Below are positions 43,786-52,166 of a stretch of 64,000 bases of DNA, one piece after another. A program made the translations under genes and the position numbers. The DNA is from Chloroflexota bacterium (lineage in GTDB: Bacteria > Chloroflexota > Chloroflexia > Thermomicrobiales > UBA6265): NCBI GenBank assembly GCA_023389575.1, contig JAEWEG010000077.1, positions 1-64,000 on the forward strand. The letters are read 5' to 3'. Within the stretch, counting starts at the first letter, position 1; each line of letters opens with the position of its first letter. Under the pieces are notes generated by a model. The model had not been told where the DNA came from and searched no databases. It saw only the letters and a list, made by a program, of their open reading frames with translations.

Positions 43786-44367
43786 ATGAGTAACCGAGAC
43801 CCTTTCACCACGAACCCCACGCAGCCGTTCGGCTCGACCGATCCCGTGGCCGATCCGCTCAACCCCGACCTCGAGGAGTCGCTCCCGCCACGGACCGACG
43901 CGCATCTCGATCCTCCATTCTCCGGCACCAACCAGGACAACTCGCAGTCTGGCGACGACATGGCCACGAAGGCCAGGGAAAAAGCCAGTGAGGTCCAGGA
44001 CAAGGCAACCCAGGTGGGCGAGCAGGTTCAGGACAAGGCACGAGAGGTAACGGGCCAGGTGCAGGAGAAGGCCAGCCAGGTCGGTGAGCAGGCCCACACC
44101 ATGAGCGACAAGGGCATCGACTCCGCCGCGTCCGGGCTCGACCAGGCCGCCAGCATGCTTCGCCAGCAAGGTGAAGGCCGCGAGGGCGCCATCGGCACGG
44201 CCGCCACCACCACCGCCGATACGCTCGAATCGGCCAGCGCCTACCTGCACGAGAAGGACACCGACCAGGTAATGGCCGATCTCGAGGCCCTGGTTCGCAA
44301 GCGCCCGGTCGAATCCGTCCTCGTCGCGGCCGGCGTCGGGTTCGTCCTGTCGAAGCTCTTCGGATAG
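43786..44367 (+). CDS. LEA/apolipoprotein-like repeat protein with C-terminal membrane anchor
   Basis: A 193-residue protein. After a Pro/Asp-rich start, residues about 58-105 contain 11-residue-type amphipathic repeats (KAREKASEVQDKATQVGEQV, QDKAREVTGQVQEKASQV) like those of LEA or apolipoprotein-like proteins. The end LVRKRPVESVLVAAGVGFVL has the Arg-x-Pro...Gly-x-Gly anchor of ElaB/YqjD/DUF883-type proteins. ATG 43786 lies 8 bases after GGAGGAA; a second ATG at 43780 is too close. It is the first of three linked membrane-associated genes, probably a stress-related envelope unit. Confidence 0.7.
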   Translation: MSNRDPFTTNPTQPFGSTDPVADPLNPDLEESLPPRTDAHLDPPFSGTNQDNSQSGDDMATKAREKASEVQDKATQVGEQVQDKAREVTGQVQEKASQVGEQAHTMSDKGIDSAASGLDQAASMLRQQGEGREGAIGTAATTTADTLESASAYLHEKDTDQVMADLEALVRKRPVESVLVAAGVGFVLSKLFG

Positions 44368-44400
44368 GCCACCTGTCGCCGCGCTGAAAGGGGCAGAACC

Positions 44401-44865
44401 ATGACCAGTGGAGCAACTCCCTCCTCAAGACCGTTACACCCGCCCGGCACGGGCCAACGAGACCCCGCCCAGCCAGCGCCGGAAGGGTTCGGCACGCTCA
44501 TCTCCGAGATCCTGGCCGACCTGCAGGGCATCGTTCGGGGCGAGGTGGCCCTCGCCAAGGCCGAACTGAAGGAAGACGCGGGTGTCATCGGCAAGGCCGC
44601 CGGTTCGCTCGCGGCCGGGGCAATGGTCGCCCTCGTCGGCTTCATCTTCCTGATGCTGGGCGTCACCTACCTGCTCAACAAGTCGCTTGAGATGTGGATT
44701 TCGGCCGGGATCGTCGGCCTCGCGCTTCTCATCATCGGCGCCATCCTTGTGATGAGCGGGAAGAACAAGCTGTCAGCGGCGTCGCTGAAACCGACCAGAA
44801 CCATCGATTCGATCAAGGAGGATCAGGAATGGGCCAGTCAGCAGATCAAATCCGTCGGGAAATAG
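44401..44865 (+). CDS. Holin-like (phage holin 3_6 / actinobacterial holin-X type) membrane protein
   Basis: A 154-residue protein. A Pro-rich start is followed by an amphipathic helix ISEILADLQGIVRGEVALAK and AELKEDAGVIGKAAGS, then two membrane helices (AGAMVALVGFIFLMLGVTYL; WISAGIVGLALLIIGAILVM) and a basic tail. This is the layout of the phage_holin_3_6 family, which despite its name is chromosomal and usually sits beside DUF3618 genes, as here. Its 3' end overlaps the next gene by 37 bases. Confidence 0.8.
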   Translation: MTSGATPSSRPLHPPGTGQRDPAQPAPEGFGTLISEILADLQGIVRGEVALAKAELKEDAGVIGKAAGSLAAGAMVALVGFIFLMLGVTYLLNKSLEMWISAGIVGLALLIIGAILVMSGKNKLSAASLKPTRTIDSIKEDQEWASQQIKSVGK

Positions 44866-45470
44866 ACCAGAACCGCGATAGCGCCGCCCAGAAGATCGAC
44901 CAGCTCCAGCACCAGGTCCAGGATACGGCCGAGGGTATGCGCACCAGCGTGCAGGACACGGCCGACCAGGTCATCGGCCAGGTCAAGACCACGGTGGATG
45001 ACACGGTCGAATCCGTGAAGGAGTCGATGGACATCCGTCAGCACATCGAGCAGCGGCCGCTCCTCTCGCTGGGCGTGGCCCTCGTCAGCGGATTCGTCCT
45101 CGGGGGCATCACTGGCGGCGGCGGAAACCAGCACCGTGGCCAGCACTCCGGTGGGTATCCGCAGGGCGGCTACTCCTACTCCGGAACCCCGTACGCGGGC
45201 TCGCCGTACTCCAGCCAGCACGCCTCGTCCGGGTCCAGCCACCAGGGCGGAGGCATGTCCAACGGGGTTCGGTCCGCCATCCAGAAGACCGGCCTGGAAG
45301 AGACGGTTTCCAACGCCGCGGCCGCCCTCATCGGCAGCCTCACCGACCAGTTGAAGACCACGCTCGACCAGAACCTCCCCGGGTTCGCCGACCGGATGGA
45401 TTCCGTCCGCAAGACCGATGGGGACTTCGCGTCGAAGGCCAAGGAAGCGCAATCGTCCTCGACGATCTAG
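44829..45470 (+). CDS. DUF3618-type membrane protein
   Basis: A 213-residue protein. SADQIRREIDQNRDSAAQKI, DQLQHQVQDTAEGM is the DUF3618 start; a membrane segment follows after RQHIEQRPLLSLGVALVSG, then FVLGGITGGGG and a Gly/Ser/Tyr/His-rich linker (about residues 100-140). The C terminus is an amphipathic helix (GLEETVSNAAAALIGSLTDQ). The function is unknown. It overlaps the preceding holin-like gene and is followed by a strong terminator, so the cluster ends here. Confidence 0.8.
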   Translation: MGQSADQIRREIDQNRDSAAQKIDQLQHQVQDTAEGMRTSVQDTADQVIGQVKTTVDDTVESVKESMDIRQHIEQRPLLSLGVALVSGFVLGGITGGGGNQHRGQHSGGYPQGGYSYSGTPYAGSPYSSQHASSGSSHQGGGMSNGVRSAIQKTGLEETVSNAAAALIGSLTDQLKTTLDQNLPGFADRMDSVRKTDGDFASKAKEAQSSSTI

Positions 45471-45498
45471 CCCCTTCACCCAGACATCAGGCACCACC

Positions 45499-45535
45499 GA
45501 AGAGAGGCGGGGAAGTCATTTCCCCGCCTCTCTTC
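45499..45535. terminator. Perfect 16-bp stem-loop terminator
   Basis: GAAGAGAGGCGGGGAA (45499-45514), GTCAT, TTCCCCGCCTCTCTTC (45520-45535), about 30 bases after the DUF3618 stop. Confidence 0.75.
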
Positions 45536-45668
45536 CTGCCCGCGAGTTCCCCCGACCTGAGCCGGGAACCATCCGTTCATAATCACCGTTCCAGTACTTA
45601 ATCACACCATCGGATCCGAATGAATGGAATACGATCAGTTCGCATGCTTCAGTCGGGGAGCCTGTACG

Positions 45669-46979
45669 ATGTCCGATCCCATCCGCACCCTGATCGCCCG
45701 TCTCTTCCTGGCCGCGCTCGTGGCCTCATGCCTGGTCGCTTCGCCGTCCGCGCGTCCGTCAACGGCCCAGGACGCGTCCATCGAACTGGCCGCGGTCATC
45801 ATGCACTCCGACGATCTCGACTGGATCGTCGATCAGCAGGAGCTTCAGGGGCAACTCGACAATGCCCCGCACATCACCGATGTCAGTCTCCGTTTCACGA
45901 CGGTCGAAGAGGTCATCGCCAGCCCCTACTACGCGCGCGGACGAGGTGGCTTCCTCCCCGCCGAATCCGACACCGTCGACCTCGCGGACCTGCTCGATGA
46001 GTCGGAATGGGTCCAAACGGTGGACGCCTTCATGGTGCGCCAATCGAGCATGGAGGGCTCGTGGATCAATGGCATCGGCGTCTCCATCGAGGAGTACGAA
46101 TCCCCTGACGGCGCCGCGCTCGCCTTCGAGGCGTTCAACGACCCCGATCCGCTCGCCGAAGTCGCCCAGGCCAGCGATATCGAGGAGCTGGACGCACCCA
46201 GGCTCGGTGACGAAGCGGCCATGTGGTCCTTCCAGTCCGATCACTGGGGCAGTCCATCCATCCCGGTCATCACGCTTTGGGTGCTGGTCGACACCTACAT
46301 CGTCTCGATCTCCGGCGTCGATGCGTCGGAAATCACCGAGCCAGACCCCGCCGTGATCGAGCGGCTGATGGAATTCCAGCTCACCAGGCTGGAACATGCC
46401 GAGCATCTCTACCAGCCCAGCCTCTCCACCTGTGCCCCACGCCTCGCCGGCGATGATGTCGTCACCCTCAACGATGACTACGTCCAGCTCAATGGCAAGG
46501 CCTTCGGCGTCTGGTTCGACACCTATGCAACGATGGAAGAGACCGAAGCGCTGGCCGCCGACCACGGCATGGTCGACCGCTATCGTGTCCGCCAGCGCAT
46601 CTCTGGAACAGAGGTCGGCGCCACCGATGGCCTGCTCTACTACACCGTGGTCACTCGCACCTTCGAGGACGATGACTCGGCGGCGGCCTACATCGACGAC
46701 CTGGAGCAGGTGCTCGAAGAGGAGGGTCGCGAAGAGCTGTCCGAACTGGACGACGTCCCCACCCTGGGCGATGCCGCTCGCACGTTCACCTACGTTGGCG
46801 GCAGCGGCTCACTGTCCACCGTCACCTATGTCCTTGTGGAGAACGTGGTCTTCTCGGTGTTCCTCGGCCCTTCGAACGAGCCCCTCGCCGACCTCACCTA
46901 CGATTTCGCGGACGCCTATATCGAACGCCTGGACGACGGGGACTGCGACGAACCGCTGGCTGTACCCCGAGGCGTGTAG
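45669..46979 (+). CDS. Exported protein of unknown function, two related halves
   Basis: A 436-residue protein with a signal peptide (residues about 1-34, ending at AQDASIEL). The mature part seems to contain two similar halves: VDAFMVRQSSMEGSWINGIG ... GAALAFEAFNDPDPLAEVAQ, and LLYYTVVTRTFEDDDSAAAY ... LGDAARTFTYVGG. Both have an alternating beta pattern followed by an acidic helix. The helix resembles that of the 17-20 kb secreted array (SLWDDEERAAAFQE), so a distant relationship is possible. No known family. GGGGAG precedes ATG 45669. Confidence 0.6.
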   Translation: MSDPIRTLIARLFLAALVASCLVASPSARPSTAQDASIELAAVIMHSDDLDWIVDQQELQGQLDNAPHITDVSLRFTTVEEVIASPYYARGRGGFLPAESDTVDLADLLDESEWVQTVDAFMVRQSSMEGSWINGIGVSIEEYESPDGAALAFEAFNDPDPLAEVAQASDIEELDAPRLGDEAAMWSFQSDHWGSPSIPVITLWVLVDTYIVSISGVDASEITEPDPAVIERLMEFQLTRLEHAEHLYQPSLSTCAPRLAGDDVVTLNDDYVQLNGKAFGVWFDTYATMEETEALAADHGMVDRYRVRQRISGTEVGATDGLLYYTVVTRTFEDDDSAAAYIDDLEQVLEEEGREELSELDDVPTLGDAARTFTYVGGSGSLSTVTYVLVENVVFSVFLGPSNEPLADLTYDFADAYIERLDDGDCDEPLAVPRGV

Positions 46980-46988
46980 CCATGCACA

Positions 46989-47024
46989 GTGCCGTCAGGT
47001 GAGCACTGTCTCACCTGACGGCAC
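46989..47024. terminator. Perfect 15-bp stem-loop terminator
   Basis: GTGCCGTCAGGTGAG (46989-47003), CACTGT, CTCACCTGACGGCAC (47010-47024), 10 bases after the stop at 46979. It separates the exported-protein gene from the MFS gene. Confidence 0.75.
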
Positions 47025-47183
47025 ATCGCCATCGAACCCCGGCGAAAACGAGGTGCATTGTTCCGTCTACCAGTTCTCTCCCCGTCTCAATCGATTGACC
47101 GCTTCGCCATAATGGAGATTCGGGCCATCGCCCATGACCAACTCGGCGATGGCGCTCCCCGGACGCGAGCCGAGGGCCCCAGC

Positions 47184-48458
47184 GTGACGTTCGATTCCAC
47201 CGCCAGCGATGCCGACCGCCGCCCGATGGTCGGACTCCTCGCCGCCAACACCATTTCCGAACTCGGCAACACCTTCAGCACCCTGGCCATCCCCTGGTTC
47301 GTGCTCTCCACCACCGGCAGCGCCAGCCAGACCGGGATCACCGTCGCGGTCGGCATCGTGCCCTTCATCCTGGTGGGTATCCTGGGCGGAGCGGTGGTCG
47401 ACCGCATCGGCTACAAGCGGGCCAGCATCATCGCGGACCTGCTCAGCGGCCTCTCCGTCCTCCTGATCCCGCTCCTGCACCAAACCGTCGGGCTCGCCTT
47501 CTGGCAACTGCTGGTCCTCGTCTTCCTCGGCGCATTCTTCGATGGCCCCGGCATCACCGCCCGGCAAGCGCTCTTCCCGGAACTGGCCCAGCGCGCGAAC
47601 ACCCCGCTCGAACGAGCCAACACCGGCTACGCCCTCACCTCCCGCGTCGCCACCGTGATTGGGCAGCCGCTCGCAGGCATCCTGATCGCCATGTTCGGGG
47701 CGAGTAACCTGCTGTGGGTCAACGCCGCAACCTTCGGGATATCCTCGCTGGTCATCCGCTTCCTGGTGCCCAATACCCCCGTCACCTCCCCGGCCGGGTC
47801 GAGTGGGGGATTCCGGGGATATCTGGAGGAGGTTCGTGGCGGCTTCCTCTACCTCTTCGGCAATCAGCTCCTGTTGGCCTTCCTGATCGTCCTCGCGTCC
47901 GGACGTCTCCTGGTCGAGCCGCTCTACAGCGTGATCCTCCCGGTGTACGCCAACGAGGTGCTTGGCAGCGTCGCCCAGCTGGGATTCATCTTCGCCGGGC
48001 TCGGCGTCGGCTCCATCATCGGGAACCTGCTCTATGCCGGCATCGGCCCGCGCCTGTCGCGAAGCACGCTCCTGATTGGGGGCCTTTCGATACGGGCAGT
48101 CATGCTGTCGGTCATGATCCTCAGCCCGCCCTGGTGGATCATCGCCACCGCCATCGTGATCGGCGCCATCGCCCTCGAACCGATCAACCCGATGCGGATG
48201 TCCGTGGCCCAGGAGCAGGTGCCGCCCGGCCTGCGCGGCCGAGTGTTCGGCGCGCAGGCGGCGATCAGCGCCAGCGCCCTGCCGATCGGGGTCGTGACCT
48301 ATGGTTTCCTGATGTCCGGCATCGGACTGCAGCCAACGCTCGTGGTGTTCACGGTCGCCAACCTGGCCCTGCCGCTTGTGGCCCTCTCCGTCCCCACCCT
48401 CCGCGACATCCCCCGCCCCGATCCCACTCCATCGGTCGCTTCCCGGGTCGGAAGATGA
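47184..48458 (+). CDS. MFS transporter (drug/macrolide-efflux-like)
   Basis: A 424-residue, twelve-helix MFS protein. The loop 2-3 motif is GGAVVDRIGYKRASIIADLL, and residues such as GPGITARQALFPELAQRANT and RMSVAQEQVPPGLRGRVFGA match the MFS_3/enterobactin-exporter-like or macrolide-efflux group. The substrate is unknown. GTG 47184 has GAGGG 8 bases upstream; ATG 47112 would add 24 residues without a ribosome site. It converges with the LysR gene, 21 bases apart. Confidence 0.88.
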   Translation: MTFDSTASDADRRPMVGLLAANTISELGNTFSTLAIPWFVLSTTGSASQTGITVAVGIVPFILVGILGGAVVDRIGYKRASIIADLLSGLSVLLIPLLHQTVGLAFWQLLVLVFLGAFFDGPGITARQALFPELAQRANTPLERANTGYALTSRVATVIGQPLAGILIAMFGASNLLWVNAATFGISSLVIRFLVPNTPVTSPAGSSGGFRGYLEEVRGGFLYLFGNQLLLAFLIVLASGRLLVEPLYSVILPVYANEVLGSVAQLGFIFAGLGVGSIIGNLLYAGIGPRLSRSTLLIGGLSIRAVMLSVMILSPPWWIIATAIVIGAIALEPINPMRMSVAQEQVPPGLRGRVFGAQAAISASALPIGVVTYGFLMSGIGLQPTLVVFTVANLALPLVALSVPTLRDIPRPDPTPSVASRVGR

Positions 48459-48479
48459 TTTCCTGATCGTGCCGGGAGG

Positions 48480-49382
48480 TCAATGCTCCTCGCCCCGCCG
48501 CGAACACTCCCGCCGCAGCGCATCGAGAAACGCCTCCAGCCCCGCGCTCCGCGGCCGGTCCCGCCGCGTCACCACCCCAATCGTCCGCTGCAACCGGGGC
48601 GTCAGCCCGCGAACCACCCGGCCCGCGTCCTCCTCGTGGGCCGGCAACACCATGCGCGGTAACAACGCGCACCCCAGGCCCATCCCCACCAGTTCCCGCA
48701 CCGCCTCCACGCTCCCCAGCGACATCGGAGGATGGAACGACAGCCCGGCCCGCGCGAACCATCCATCGATCAGCGATCGCGTCACCCCTTCCGGCTCGAA
48801 CAGAATCGGCGGATGATCCAGCAACACCGCCGGGGTTATCGCGTCCGGCAAAGGGAGCGAACCCGGCCCCAGCAGCACGATCTCGTCCTCGAACAACGGC
48901 TCCATCGCCAGCATCCGGCCCGGAACCGGCATCGTAACGATCCCCGCGTCAATCTCGTCGTCCCCGATGGCCCGCACGATCTCCAGCGAATTCCCGGTGA
49001 CGGCGGAAACCTCAAGCGCCGGAACCGTCTCCCGCAACGCCCGCAGAATCGGCGGCAACAGCGCGATGCAGGCCGTCGCTCCCGCCCCAACGCGCAACCG
49101 CCCGGCCTTGCCCGGCGCGAACCGCGCCATCGCCACCGCAGCGTCACCCACCGCCGCATCGATCCGCGCCGCATGCCGCAGCAACTCGGCGCCGGCCGCT
49201 GTCGGTACCGCCTTGCGACCCGCCCGCTCCACCAGCGATACCCCGAACCGCTCTTCAAGCTGCCGGATGTGGAAACTGACCGCGGGCTGAGTGAGGTCGT
49301 TCCGCTCCGCCGCGGCCGTGAAACTCCCCAGCGAGATCACATCGGTGAACAACTGAAGGCTCTGGAGATTGACCGATCCCAT
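48480..49382 (-). CDS. LysR-family transcriptional regulator
   Basis: A 300-residue regulator of normal size. The N-terminal helix-turn-helix is LFTDVISLGSFTAAAERNDL, TQPAVSFHIRQLEERFGVSL. The effector domain spans about residues 90-290 (RLRVGAGATACIALLPPILR, EIDAGIVTMPVPG, PPILFEPEGVTRSLIDGWFA). It resembles CysB/CbbR-type LysR proteins, but the inducer is not predictable. It is divergent from the methyltransferase at 49513, with LysR-type boxes between them (49394-49445). Confidence 0.9.
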   Translation of the reverse strand: MGSVNLQSLQLFTDVISLGSFTAAAERNDLTQPAVSFHIRQLEERFGVSLVERAGRKAVPTAAGAELLRHAARIDAAVGDAAVAMARFAPGKAGRLRVGAGATACIALLPPILRALRETVPALEVSAVTGNSLEIVRAIGDDEIDAGIVTMPVPGRMLAMEPLFEDEIVLLGPGSLPLPDAITPAVLLDHPPILFEPEGVTRSLIDGWFARAGLSFHPPMSLGSVEAVRELVGMGLGCALLPRMVLPAHEEDAGRVVRGLTPRLQRTIGVVTRRDRPRSAGLEAFLDALRRECSRRGEEH

Positions 49383-49393
49383 CCAAACATTTC

Positions 49394-49445
49394 CTTATGG
49401 AACACATCAGCAACACCGTCTTCACTTATGGAACCGTCTCCCATA
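49394..49445. promoter_or_regulatory. Candidate LysR operator: direct repeats and an interrupted palindrome
   Basis: CTTATGGAAC occurs at 49394-49403 and again at 49425-49434, 31 bases (about three helical turns) apart. The second copy lies in TATGG-N9-CCATA (49427-49445), an interrupted dyad of the T-N11-A type preferred by LysR regulators. It lies between the divergent LysR and methyltransferase genes. Confidence 0.65.
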
Positions 49446-49512
49446 CGCTGGGAACTGTCAACGCATGGCTACCCGCCCATGCCATCGTCAATCGACCAGA
49501 AAGGTCTTCTTC

Positions 49513-50301
49513 GTGCGCATATCACCGTTCCTCGATGGCAGCGCCGGCGACGCCGATTACGGCGCCATCGGTGTCGACTACGCCCGTTATCGCCAGCCCG
49601 ATCCCCACATCGCCCGCCAGATCATGGCCGCGCTTGGCGACGCCCAGTCGGTCCTCAACGTTGGCGCCGGGGCCGGCTCCTACGAACCCCGCGACCGCCA
49701 GGTCACCGCCGTCGAGCCGTCGGCCACCATGCGCGCCCAACGCCCGGCGGACCTCTCACCAGCCATCGACGCCGTCGCCGAGAACCTCCCCTTCCCCGAC
49801 CAGGCCTTCGATGCCGCGATGGCGTCCTCCACCGTCCACCAGTGGCCAGATCTCGCCAGGGGCATCAGCGAACTCGTCCGCGTCACCCGCGGCCCCATCG
49901 TCATCCTTGCCTCCGACCCCGCGCTGCTGTTCGACTACTGGATGGCCGGGTATCTCCCGGAAGCCTTCGAGGTAGAAGCCGGGCGCTTTCCTCCCATTGC
50001 CACCCTCACCACCCTGCTCGGACCCGGAACGCGCGTCGAGAAGGTCGATATCCCGTTCGATTGCACCGACGGGTTCGCCGAGGCGTACTACGGCCGCCCG
50101 GAACGCTTCCTCGATCCTGGTGCCATCGGCGCCATGTCCTCGTTCACCTTCGTCGACCGCCCGGTCGTCGACCGCGCCCTGGAACGCCTGGCCGCCGACC
50201 TCGCCTCTGGCGAGTGGGATCGCCAGCACGGCCACCTCCGCACCCAGCCGTTCTACGACGGTGCCCTCCGGCTTATCATCCGCCCCTGCCCCACGACTTG
50301 A
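49513..50301 (+). CDS. Class I SAM-dependent methyltransferase
   Basis: A 262-residue methyltransferase: VDYARYRQPDPHIARQIMAA, motif I SVLNVGAGAGSYEPRDRQ, VTAVEPSATMRAQRP, NLPFPDQAFDAAMASSTVHQ, WPDLARGISELVRVTRGPIV. The substrate is unknown. The start is GTG 49513 with AAAGG 8 bases upstream; the frame is open to 49369 but that part overlaps the LysR gene and has no homology. Likely controlled by the divergent LysR regulator. Its stop codon overlaps the -35 box of the next gene. Confidence 0.87.
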   Translation: MRISPFLDGSAGDADYGAIGVDYARYRQPDPHIARQIMAALGDAQSVLNVGAGAGSYEPRDRQVTAVEPSATMRAQRPADLSPAIDAVAENLPFPDQAFDAAMASSTVHQWPDLARGISELVRVTRGPIVILASDPALLFDYWMAGYLPEAFEVEAGRFPPIATLTTLLGPGTRVEKVDIPFDCTDGFAEAYYGRPERFLDPGAIGAMSSFTFVDRPVVDRALERLAADLASGEWDRQHGHLRTQPFYDGALRLIIRPCPTT

Positions 50302-50352
50302 CATGCAGCCATTCGGCTGCATAATGAAAAAGGCAACCGATCGGCTGCCTTT
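50298..50352 (+). promoter_or_regulatory. Near-consensus promoter with two inverted repeats upstream of the ArsR-type gene
   Basis: TTGACA (50298-50303) and CATAAT (50320-50325) are 16 bases apart. ATGCAGCC-ATTC-GGCTGCAT (50303-50322) fills the spacer. AAAGGCAACCGA / TCGGCTGCCTTT (50329-50352) is a 24-base palindrome with one mismatch, at the expected start site. The two share GCANCCNATCGGCTGC-like half-sites 28 bases apart (one variation), so both may be operators for the autoregulated ArsR protein. Confidence 0.85.
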
Positions 50353-50366
50353 AGTGGATGGCATGC

Positions 50367-51173
50367 ATGACCACGGATATGGACGACGTCTTCAAGGCAC
50401 TCGCCGACCCTAACCGGCGGCAACTGCTCGACCGGCTCAACCAGCGCAATGGGCAGACCCTGCGCGAGCTGTGCGCCGGGCTCGCCATGACGCGCCAGTC
50501 CGTCAGCAAGCATCTCGCCATCCTCGAAGGCGCCAACCTGGTCAGCACCAGACCGCGCGGGCGGGAGAAACTCCACTTCCTCAACCCCGTGCCGATCAAC
50601 GCCATCGCCGAACGGTGGATGACCCAGTTCGACCGCGATCGGACCATCGCCCTGGCCGATCTCAAACACACCCTGGAGCACCAGCCCATGGACAACGCCT
50701 TCGTCTACACCACCTACATCAAGACTACCCCCGAGCAGCTCTGGACCGCCCTCACCGACCCCGCCTTCACCAAACGCTACTGGGGCGTGGAACTCATCAC
50801 CGACTGGAAGGTTGGCTCGCCCATCGTCTGGCGGCTCGACAAGGTCTCCATCGACGGCGACAACCAGGTCGTGCTCGCCGCCGACCCGCCCAAACACCTC
50901 AGCTACACCTGGCACGAAGTCACCCAGGAGTTCATGGATCACTACGGCATGGACGACCAGGAGTTCTTTGCCAAGGCCAACGCCGAACGCCGCACCCGGG
51001 TCTCCTTCGACATCGAACCGATGGGAGACATGATGAAGCTCACCGTCAGCCACGACGACGCCGACGAAGGCAGCGTCATCTTCGAAGGCGTCTCCCAGGG
51101 TTGGCCGTCCATCATCTCCAGCCTCAAGACACTGCTTGAAACGGGCGAACCCCTCACCACCGAAGTGAACTGA
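50367..51173 (+). CDS. ArsR-type helix-turn-helix regulator fused to an SRPBCC (AHSA1-like) domain
   Basis: A 268-residue fusion. Residues about 3-85 are an ArsR winged helix (VFKALADPNRRQLLDRLNQR, LCAGLAMTRQSVSKHLAILE, LVSTRPRGREKLHFL). Residues about 110-265 are an SRPBCC/AHSA1 domain (VYTTYIKTTPEQLWTALTDP, AFTKRYWGVELITDWKVG, PPKHLSYTWHEV). Fused forms probably sense a hydrophobic ligand. ATG 50367 is taken; ATG 50358 and 50376 are alternatives with no clear ribosome site. The promoter and operator directly upstream indicate autoregulation. Confidence 0.87.
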   Translation: MTTDMDDVFKALADPNRRQLLDRLNQRNGQTLRELCAGLAMTRQSVSKHLAILEGANLVSTRPRGREKLHFLNPVPINAIAERWMTQFDRDRTIALADLKHTLEHQPMDNAFVYTTYIKTTPEQLWTALTDPAFTKRYWGVELITDWKVGSPIVWRLDKVSIDGDNQVVLAADPPKHLSYTWHEVTQEFMDHYGMDDQEFFAKANAERRTRVSFDIEPMGDMMKLTVSHDDADEGSVIFEGVSQGWPSIISSLKTLLETGEPLTTEVN

Positions 51174-51203
51174 TCGGACCGACGCGTCCCGAAAGGACAG
51201 CCC

Positions 51204-51770
51204 ATGCGCCGTCTGATGGTCTCCGAATTCATATCGCTCGATGGCGTCGCCGAAGCACCCGGTGGCGAACCCGGCCACCCCAACACCGGCTGGGTGTTCC
51301 CCTATCACGGTGACGCACTGATCGAATACAAGACCGCCGAAATGCGCGAGGCGGGTGCCCTGCTCCTCGGTCGCGTGACCTACGAGAGCTTCGCCGACGC
51401 CTGGCCCGATCGCGCCGGCGACATCGCCGACCTGATCAATGGGATACCGAAATACGTGGTTTCCGCCACCCTGGAGACGCCCCTCGCATGGAACAACAGC
51501 ACCCTGCTGGAAGGCGACTTCGTGGAAAGCATCACCGCGCTCAAGCAACAGGACGGCGGTCCGATCATGGTTCATGGCGGCATGGCGCTCACCCAGAGCC
51601 TGCTCGCCGCCGACCTTGTCGACAACCTGCGGTTGATGATCTTCCCGGTCACCGTGGGAGGCGGCCGAAGCATCTACCCCGATGGCTTCCAGCAATCCGC
51701 CTTCACCCTCGCCAGCGTCGAAACCGTGCTGCCCAACGTCATCTGCCTGACGTACTCCCGCTCAACCTGA
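51204..51770 (+). CDS. Dihydrofolate-reductase-like (RibD C-terminal) protein
   Basis: A 188-residue protein of the RibD C-terminal/DHFR superfamily: LMVSEFISLDGVAEAPGGEP, MREAGALLLGRVTYESFADA, WPDRAGDIADLINGIPKYVV, GPIMVHGGMALTQSLLAADL, LMIFPVTVGGGRSI. Such proteins are widespread NADPH-dependent reductase-like enzymes of unknown substrate. AAAGGA precedes the ATG. It is 30 bases after the ArsR fusion and may share its operon. Confidence 0.88.
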   Translation: MRRLMVSEFISLDGVAEAPGGEPGHPNTGWVFPYHGDALIEYKTAEMREAGALLLGRVTYESFADAWPDRAGDIADLINGIPKYVVSATLETPLAWNNSTLLEGDFVESITALKQQDGGPIMVHGGMALTQSLLAADLVDNLRLMIFPVTVGGGRSIYPDGFQQSAFTLASVETVLPNVICLTYSRST

Positions 51771-51819
51771 CCCCGCTTGCCGCAAGGCACAAGAAGCTCC
51801 GCGCCGAGCGCCATGTGAT

Positions 51820-51856
51820 AGTTCTCGTGCATCGAGGTGTTCGGTGCATGAGAACT
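51820..51856. terminator. 12-bp hairpin between the DHFR-like and DUF1905 genes
   Basis: AGTTCTCGTGCA (51820-51831), a 13-base loop, TGCATGAGAACT (51845-51856), one wobble pair. It could end the upstream unit, or serve as an operator for the DUF1905 gene at 51876. No T run follows. Confidence 0.4.
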
Positions 51857-51875
51857 GGAACCTGGAGAACCCTGC

Positions 51876-52166
51876 ATGCCTGTCGCTGAACCCCGGCCGA
51901 TTGACTTCACCCTGACCGGTACCCTGGAATCAGACGATTCCATTGGCGGATGGACGATCCTCCCCCTGCCCGGGGTGGTCGATGTGCTTGGCACCCGGAA
52001 GCCAGCCAAGGTCGCCGGAACGGTCGATGGCGAGCCGTTCGCCGCGACTATCATGCCCTGGGGTGACGGCGTGCAGATGATCCCGGTGAAGGCCCCGCTT
52101 CGCAAGAAGATCGGCAAGCAAGCCGGCGACGAGGTCACGATCCACCTCACCGAGCGCTTTACCTAA
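51876..52166 (+). CDS. DUF1905 protein
   Basis: A 96-residue protein of the DUF1905 (YdeI/OmpD-associated-like) family: FTLTGTLESDDSIGGWTILP, VDVLGTRKPAKVAGTVDGEP, FAATIMPWGDGVQMIPVKA, KKIGKQAGDEVTIHLTERF. The domain is a small beta-barrel of unknown role. GGAG lies 8 bases before ATG 51876. A hairpin upstream suggests its own transcript. It is followed by about 520 bases without a gene. Confidence 0.85.
   Translation: MPVAEPRPIDFTLTGTLESDDSIGGWTILPLPGVVDVLGTRKPAKVAGTVDGEPFAATIMPWGDGVQMIPVKAPLRKKIGKQAGDEVTIHLTERFT

Noticed and set aside
44401..44865. Prophage holin
   Set aside because: The family name is misleading; no endolysin or phage gene is nearby and the neighbours are DUF3618 and a LEA-like protein.
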